NCBI RefSeq assembly: GCF_963662885.1
Contig: NZ_OY760065.1
Coordinates: 10,001-74,000, forward strand
Length of the DNA: 64,000 bases
From: an uncultured Pseudodesulfovibrio sp.
Lineage (GTDB): Bacteria; Desulfobacterota; Desulfovibrionia; Desulfovibrionales; Desulfovibrionaceae
Direction: 5' to 3'
Shown: piece by piece, positions 61,481 to 64,000 of the stretch
How positions within the stretch are numbered: position 1 is the first letter of the stretch
Layout of the letters: each line of letters opens with the position of its first letter
Translations under genes and position numbers: made by a program
Notes under the pieces: model-generated
Told to the model about the DNA's origin: nothing
The model's input: the letters and a program-made list of their open reading frames with translations, nothing else
The model's database searches: none

Positions 61481-63010
61481 ATGGCCGAACCAACGAAGAC
61501 TCTGCTGCTGATACTGGACGGCTGGGGCATCGCCCCGGAGAGCGCGGGCAACTGCGTGCGCAATGCCGCCACCCCGAATCTCGACCGACTTCTGGCCGAA
61601 TACCCCTCCACCCGCCTGACCTGTTCGGGGCGCGCCGTGGGACTGCCCGAAGGCTTCATGGGCAACTCCGAGGTGGGCCATATGAATATTGGCGGAGGCC
61701 GTGTCATCTATCAGGACATGACCCGCATCGACATGGCCATCGAGGATGGCTCCCTGTTCGACAATCCCACTCTCAAGACGCTCATGGAACGGACCAAGGC
61801 CGGTTCCGGGCGGCTACATCTCATGGGACTGCTTTCGGACGGCGGTGTCCATTCGCACCTGCGCCATCTGTTTGCCTTGTTGGACATGGCCAAGAGCGAG
61901 GGGGTTCCCGAAGTCTTCATCCATGTCTTCATGGACGGTCGCGACACGGCCCAGAAGGGTGGGCTGGGCTATCTGCGCATCCTGCAGGCCAAGCTCGATG
62001 AACTCGGCCTGGGTTGGATTGCCTCCTTGTCCGGCCGGTTCTGGGCCATGGACCGAGACAAGCGTTTTGAGCGGGTGGAAAAGGCCTACCGCGCGCTGGT
62101 GGATGGCCAAGGCGTGTCCATCGACGATCCCATCTCGGCCGTGGAAGCGCGTTACGCAGAGGGCGAGTTCGACGAGTTCGTCAAGCCCAGTCTGGTGAAG
62201 GGCGTGGACGGGCGCATCCAGGACGGCGACGGCCTGTTCTTCTTCAACTTCCGCGCGGATCGTGCGCGGGAGATCAGCCGGGCCATTTTCGAAAAGAATT
62301 TCAGCGAGTTTGATCGCCCGCACGTGCCTGCGTTGGCCATGTTCGCGACCATGACCCGTTACGAATCATCTTTCCCCATGGCCACCGCCTTCCCGCCAGA
62401 AGATTACGAGGGCACCCTGGGCGAGTTCGCCTCGGCCCACGGCATGAAGCAGTTGCGTATCGCCGAAACCGAGAAATACGCCCACGTGACCTATTTCCTC
62501 AACTGCGGGCGCGAGGAGCCGTTCCCGGCCGAGGACCGGGTCATGATCCCGTCCCCGCGCGAGGTGGCCACATACGACCTCAAGCCTCAGATGAGCGCGG
62601 ACGAGGTGGCCGATACACTGATTTCCAAATGGGGCGAATACGATCTGTGCGTGTGCAACCTGGCCAACCTCGACATGGTCGGCCATACCGGCATAATGGC
62701 GGCGGCCGAAAAGGCCTGCGTGGCCGTGGATGATTGCGTGGGCCGTATCGTGGACACGGTGCTGGAGAGCGGCGGCCGTGTGTTGATGACCGCGGACCAC
62801 GGCAATGCGGAGCAGATGCTCGACGCAAGCGGCGCGCCGCATACGGCCCATTCCACCAACCCGGTGCCCCTGGTCTTTATCGAGAAGGGGCGGGAAGACG
62901 CCGTTCTCGATGAGGGCATCCTCGGCGACATCGCCACTACCATCATCGGACTGTGGGGCATGGAGCCTCCCGCCGGAATGACCGGCAAGAACCTGGTACA
63001 CAAGGGATAA
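61481..63010 (+). CDS. gpmI: 2,3-Bisphosphoglycerate-independent phosphoglycerate mutase
   Basis: A 509-residue glycolytic mutase of the alkaline-phosphatase fold, with two manganese ions. Asp13 (LLILDGWGIAP) and the phosphorylated Ser63 (MGNSEVGHMNIGGG) are visible, as are MDGRDTAQKGG, NFRADRAREISRA, NLANLDMVGHTG and TADHGNAEQM, which hold the other metal and phosphate ligands. The length is normal. It ends two bases before the small zinc-ribbon gene. Confidence 0.97.
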   Translation: MAEPTKTLLLILDGWGIAPESAGNCVRNAATPNLDRLLAEYPSTRLTCSGRAVGLPEGFMGNSEVGHMNIGGGRVIYQDMTRIDMAIEDGSLFDNPTLKTLMERTKAGSGRLHLMGLLSDGGVHSHLRHLFALLDMAKSEGVPEVFIHVFMDGRDTAQKGGLGYLRILQAKLDELGLGWIASLSGRFWAMDRDKRFERVEKAYRALVDGQGVSIDDPISAVEARYAEGEFDEFVKPSLVKGVDGRIQDGDGLFFFNFRADRAREISRAIFEKNFSEFDRPHVPALAMFATMTRYESSFPMATAFPPEDYEGTLGEFASAHGMKQLRIAETEKYAHVTYFLNCGREEPFPAEDRVMIPSPREVATYDLKPQMSADEVADTLISKWGEYDLCVCNLANLDMVGHTGIMAAAEKACVAVDDCVGRIVDTVLESGGRVLMTADHGNAEQMLDASGAPHTAHSTNPVPLVFIEKGREDAVLDEGILGDIATTIIGLWGMEPPAGMTGKNLVHKG

Positions 63011-63012
63011 CA

Positions 63013-63255
63013 ATGGCTGAAAGCAAGAAACCCCTGACCCCGGTCAGACCGGCGGCCATGGAGATGATCTTCCTCTACCCCTGCCCGCACTGCGGCCGGG
63101 AAGTCCCGCTCATCGCGCCGTCCCGGCCTGCCATGGCCCAGTGCGACGCGTGCCGTGAGAATTTCCCCATCGTGCCGGTGGACGACCGGACCATCCGCTA
63201 CCTCAAGCTCATTCTGGCCGGAGGCAAGGCGGGTATCGACCCGGATTTCCTCTAA
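63013..63255 (+). CDS. Small zinc-ribbon protein of unknown function
   Basis: An 80-residue protein with two CxxC knuckles: Cys24-Pro-His-Cys27 and Cys44-Asp-Ala-Cys47. The spacing suits one zinc ribbon. It is close behind gpmI and ends the operon before a terminator. It has no catalytic motif and may bind nucleic acid or protein. Confidence 0.8.
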   Translation: MAESKKPLTPVRPAAMEMIFLYPCPHCGREVPLIAPSRPAMAQCDACRENFPIVPVDDRTIRYLKLILAGGKAGIDPDFL

Positions 63256-63319
63256 CCCCGGCTGTATTGCCTTCGGGCATGTCTACGGCTTGAAAATCGT
63301 GCCGAACACGTGAAACCGG

Positions 63320-63353
63320 ATCCCCTATGGCTATACGCCGTAGGGGATTTTTA
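63320..63353 (+). terminator. Rho-independent terminator of the gpmI operon
   Basis: ATCCCCTA and TAGGGGAT, extended by TGGC / GCCG, form a stem followed by TTTTTA. Confidence 0.9.
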
Positions 63354-63671
63354 TTGCGGGCCCGTGGGCAGGGGGCGGCTTTGATTGAGTAGGGCGATGA
63401 CAGGGAACGAAAGCCGTCTGTTCAGAAAGTCAAAGTAAGGCCGGGCATGGTGTCGGGGAAATGTGCGCCCCTGATTTTATCATGGCGTTTCCGAGGGATT
63501 TCACGGTATCAACAGACCCAACGACTTGATCGAAAAGAACAATAGCGATGGACTCGCCCGGCGAAAAACGGGCGTTTTCACGGGAAGATCGTTGGTCGTG
63601 ACTGATTCGTGTCCAGATACATTCTTACGTTGATCAACGCTTCGGCGATTATCGACCCACGGGTCAATTTG
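63354..63671 (+). other. Intergenic stretch with terminator-like hairpin
   Basis: About 320 bases without a recognisable gene. CGCCCG / CGGGCG with an A-rich loop (63555-63574) then TTTT could end a small RNA, but no promoter for one is obvious. GACCC / GGGTC (63654-63665) is a short inverted repeat 7 bases before the sigma-54-like site and may bind an activator. Confidence 0.4.
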
Positions 63672-63687
63672 TGGCCCGTCTTTTGCT
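63672..63687 (+). promoter_or_regulatory. Candidate sigma-54 promoter
   Basis: TGGCCC, five bases, then TTGCT gives GG and GC separated by ten bases, the sigma-54 -24/-12 pattern. It lies about 50 bases before the start of the last gene. Confidence 0.6.
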
Positions 63688-63737
63688 TGAAAGCACCATT
63701 GTTTTACTACAGATAGTATTGGGGAAGAAGAGGGACA

Positions 63738-64000
63738 ATGCAGAAAAAAGGTATGTACTTGGCGGTGTTGGCGGTCATTTCAGCGGGCATTGGCTCGGTG
63801 GCCGGTTCGGAATCCGCTTTGGCGTCGGATAGCGAGGTTACAATTCTGTCAGGATTTTTTGATGGCTCGCCCTGGGGGCTGGTGGTTCCTGGCGTACTCA
63901 TCATACTCGCCTGCGCGGTCTGCATTTTGCTGACGGCAAGAGTTATTCATAATAAATATGGTGTGTTGGCTAAGGCTGCCGAACGTATTCCTCAAGAGGG
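63738..64000 (+). CDS. Start of an exported membrane protein, cut by the window end
   Basis: The first 87 residues of a gene that runs past the window. The ATG follows GAGGGACA. A signal-peptide-like stretch (about 1-31, ending SALASD) and a second hydrophobic segment (about 50-70, GLVVPGVLIILACAVCILLT) precede a basic region (ARVIHNKYG). The topology suits a membrane receptor or sensor, or a small inner-membrane component. The function cannot be told from this part. A sigma-54-type promoter candidate lies upstream. Confidence 0.65.
   Translation, partial: MQKKGMYLAVLAVISAGIGSVAGSESALASDSEVTILSGFFDGSPWGLVVPGVLIILACAVCILLTARVIHNKYGVLAKAAERIPQE

Overview
The window looks like chromosomal DNA of a Desulfovibrionaceae-type sulfate reducer, with a Desulfovibrio or Pseudodesulfovibrio relative most likely. 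This is inferred from gene content: a MucR-like zinc-finger regulator, a phenylacetate-CoA ligase plus ACT pair, a larCEB nickel-cofactor operon, a ThiD-ThiN fusion and a chemoreceptor carrying a haem domain. Coding density is high and codon use looks uniform. I see no insertion sequence, prophage, CRISPR array or integrase, so most of the window reads as core genome.

Region by region. Bases 1-860 hold the 3' end of a 23S rRNA gene, a 5S rRNA gene and the operon terminator. Bases 0.98-4.6 kb carry a TetR regulator, a Bcr/CflA-type exporter and a Tat-exported DUF362 protein. Bases 4.9-7.9 kb are larC-larE-larB, which build the nickel-pincer nucleotide cofactor. Bases 8-10.8 kb hold small regulators and unknown proteins. 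Bases 10.9-18.7 kb run thiD-thiN, tRNA-Leu, trigger factor, clpP, clpX and lon. Bases 18.8-22.4 kb hold an atypical ADP-ribosylglycohydrolase homologue, an unknown protein, an M23 peptidase and a CBS protein. Bases 22.5-28.2 kb hold pcm, a DUF368 transporter, an Mrp ATPase, pgsA, an ftsB-like gene, a TPR protein and a lipoprotein. Bases 28.2-36 kb hold fbp, tsaD, trxA, trxB, bamD, an unknown protein, an EF-G and a DUF2062 protein.

Bases 36.1-41.7 kb are the most interesting part: a chemotaxis operon of a methyl-accepting protein, CheA and CheB. The receptor ends in a complete H-NOX haem domain with the proximal His, the Tyr-x-Ser-x-Arg motif and the distal Tyr linked to O2 binding. CheA carries an extra module resembling MshEN/GspE-N in its linker. 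Together these suggest a gas-sensing (O2 or NO) chemotaxis pathway in an anaerobe.

Bases 41.8-46.7 kb hold fluoride-export genes (DUF190, crcB), a CYTH protein and an N-degron cluster (clpS, clpA, aat). The latter complements clpP, clpX and lon, so most of the cell's soluble ATP-dependent proteolysis is encoded here. Bases 47.2-53.2 kb hold uvrB, a K+ channel, ligA and dapB. Bases 53.2-58.3 kb hold cardiolipin synthase, a MATE exporter, an Hpt protein, a CPBP protease and a periplasmic binding protein. Bases 58.4-63.3 kb hold ACT and paaK behind an attenuator-like leader, then a nitroreductase, rsfS, gpmI and a zinc-ribbon protein. The last 260 bases begin an exported or membrane protein behind a good sigma-54 promoter candidate, and it runs off the window.

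Starts were moved from the longest open frame wherever a Shine-Dalgarno sequence or domain boundary argued for it. All family assignments are from reading the sequence. No database search was run.
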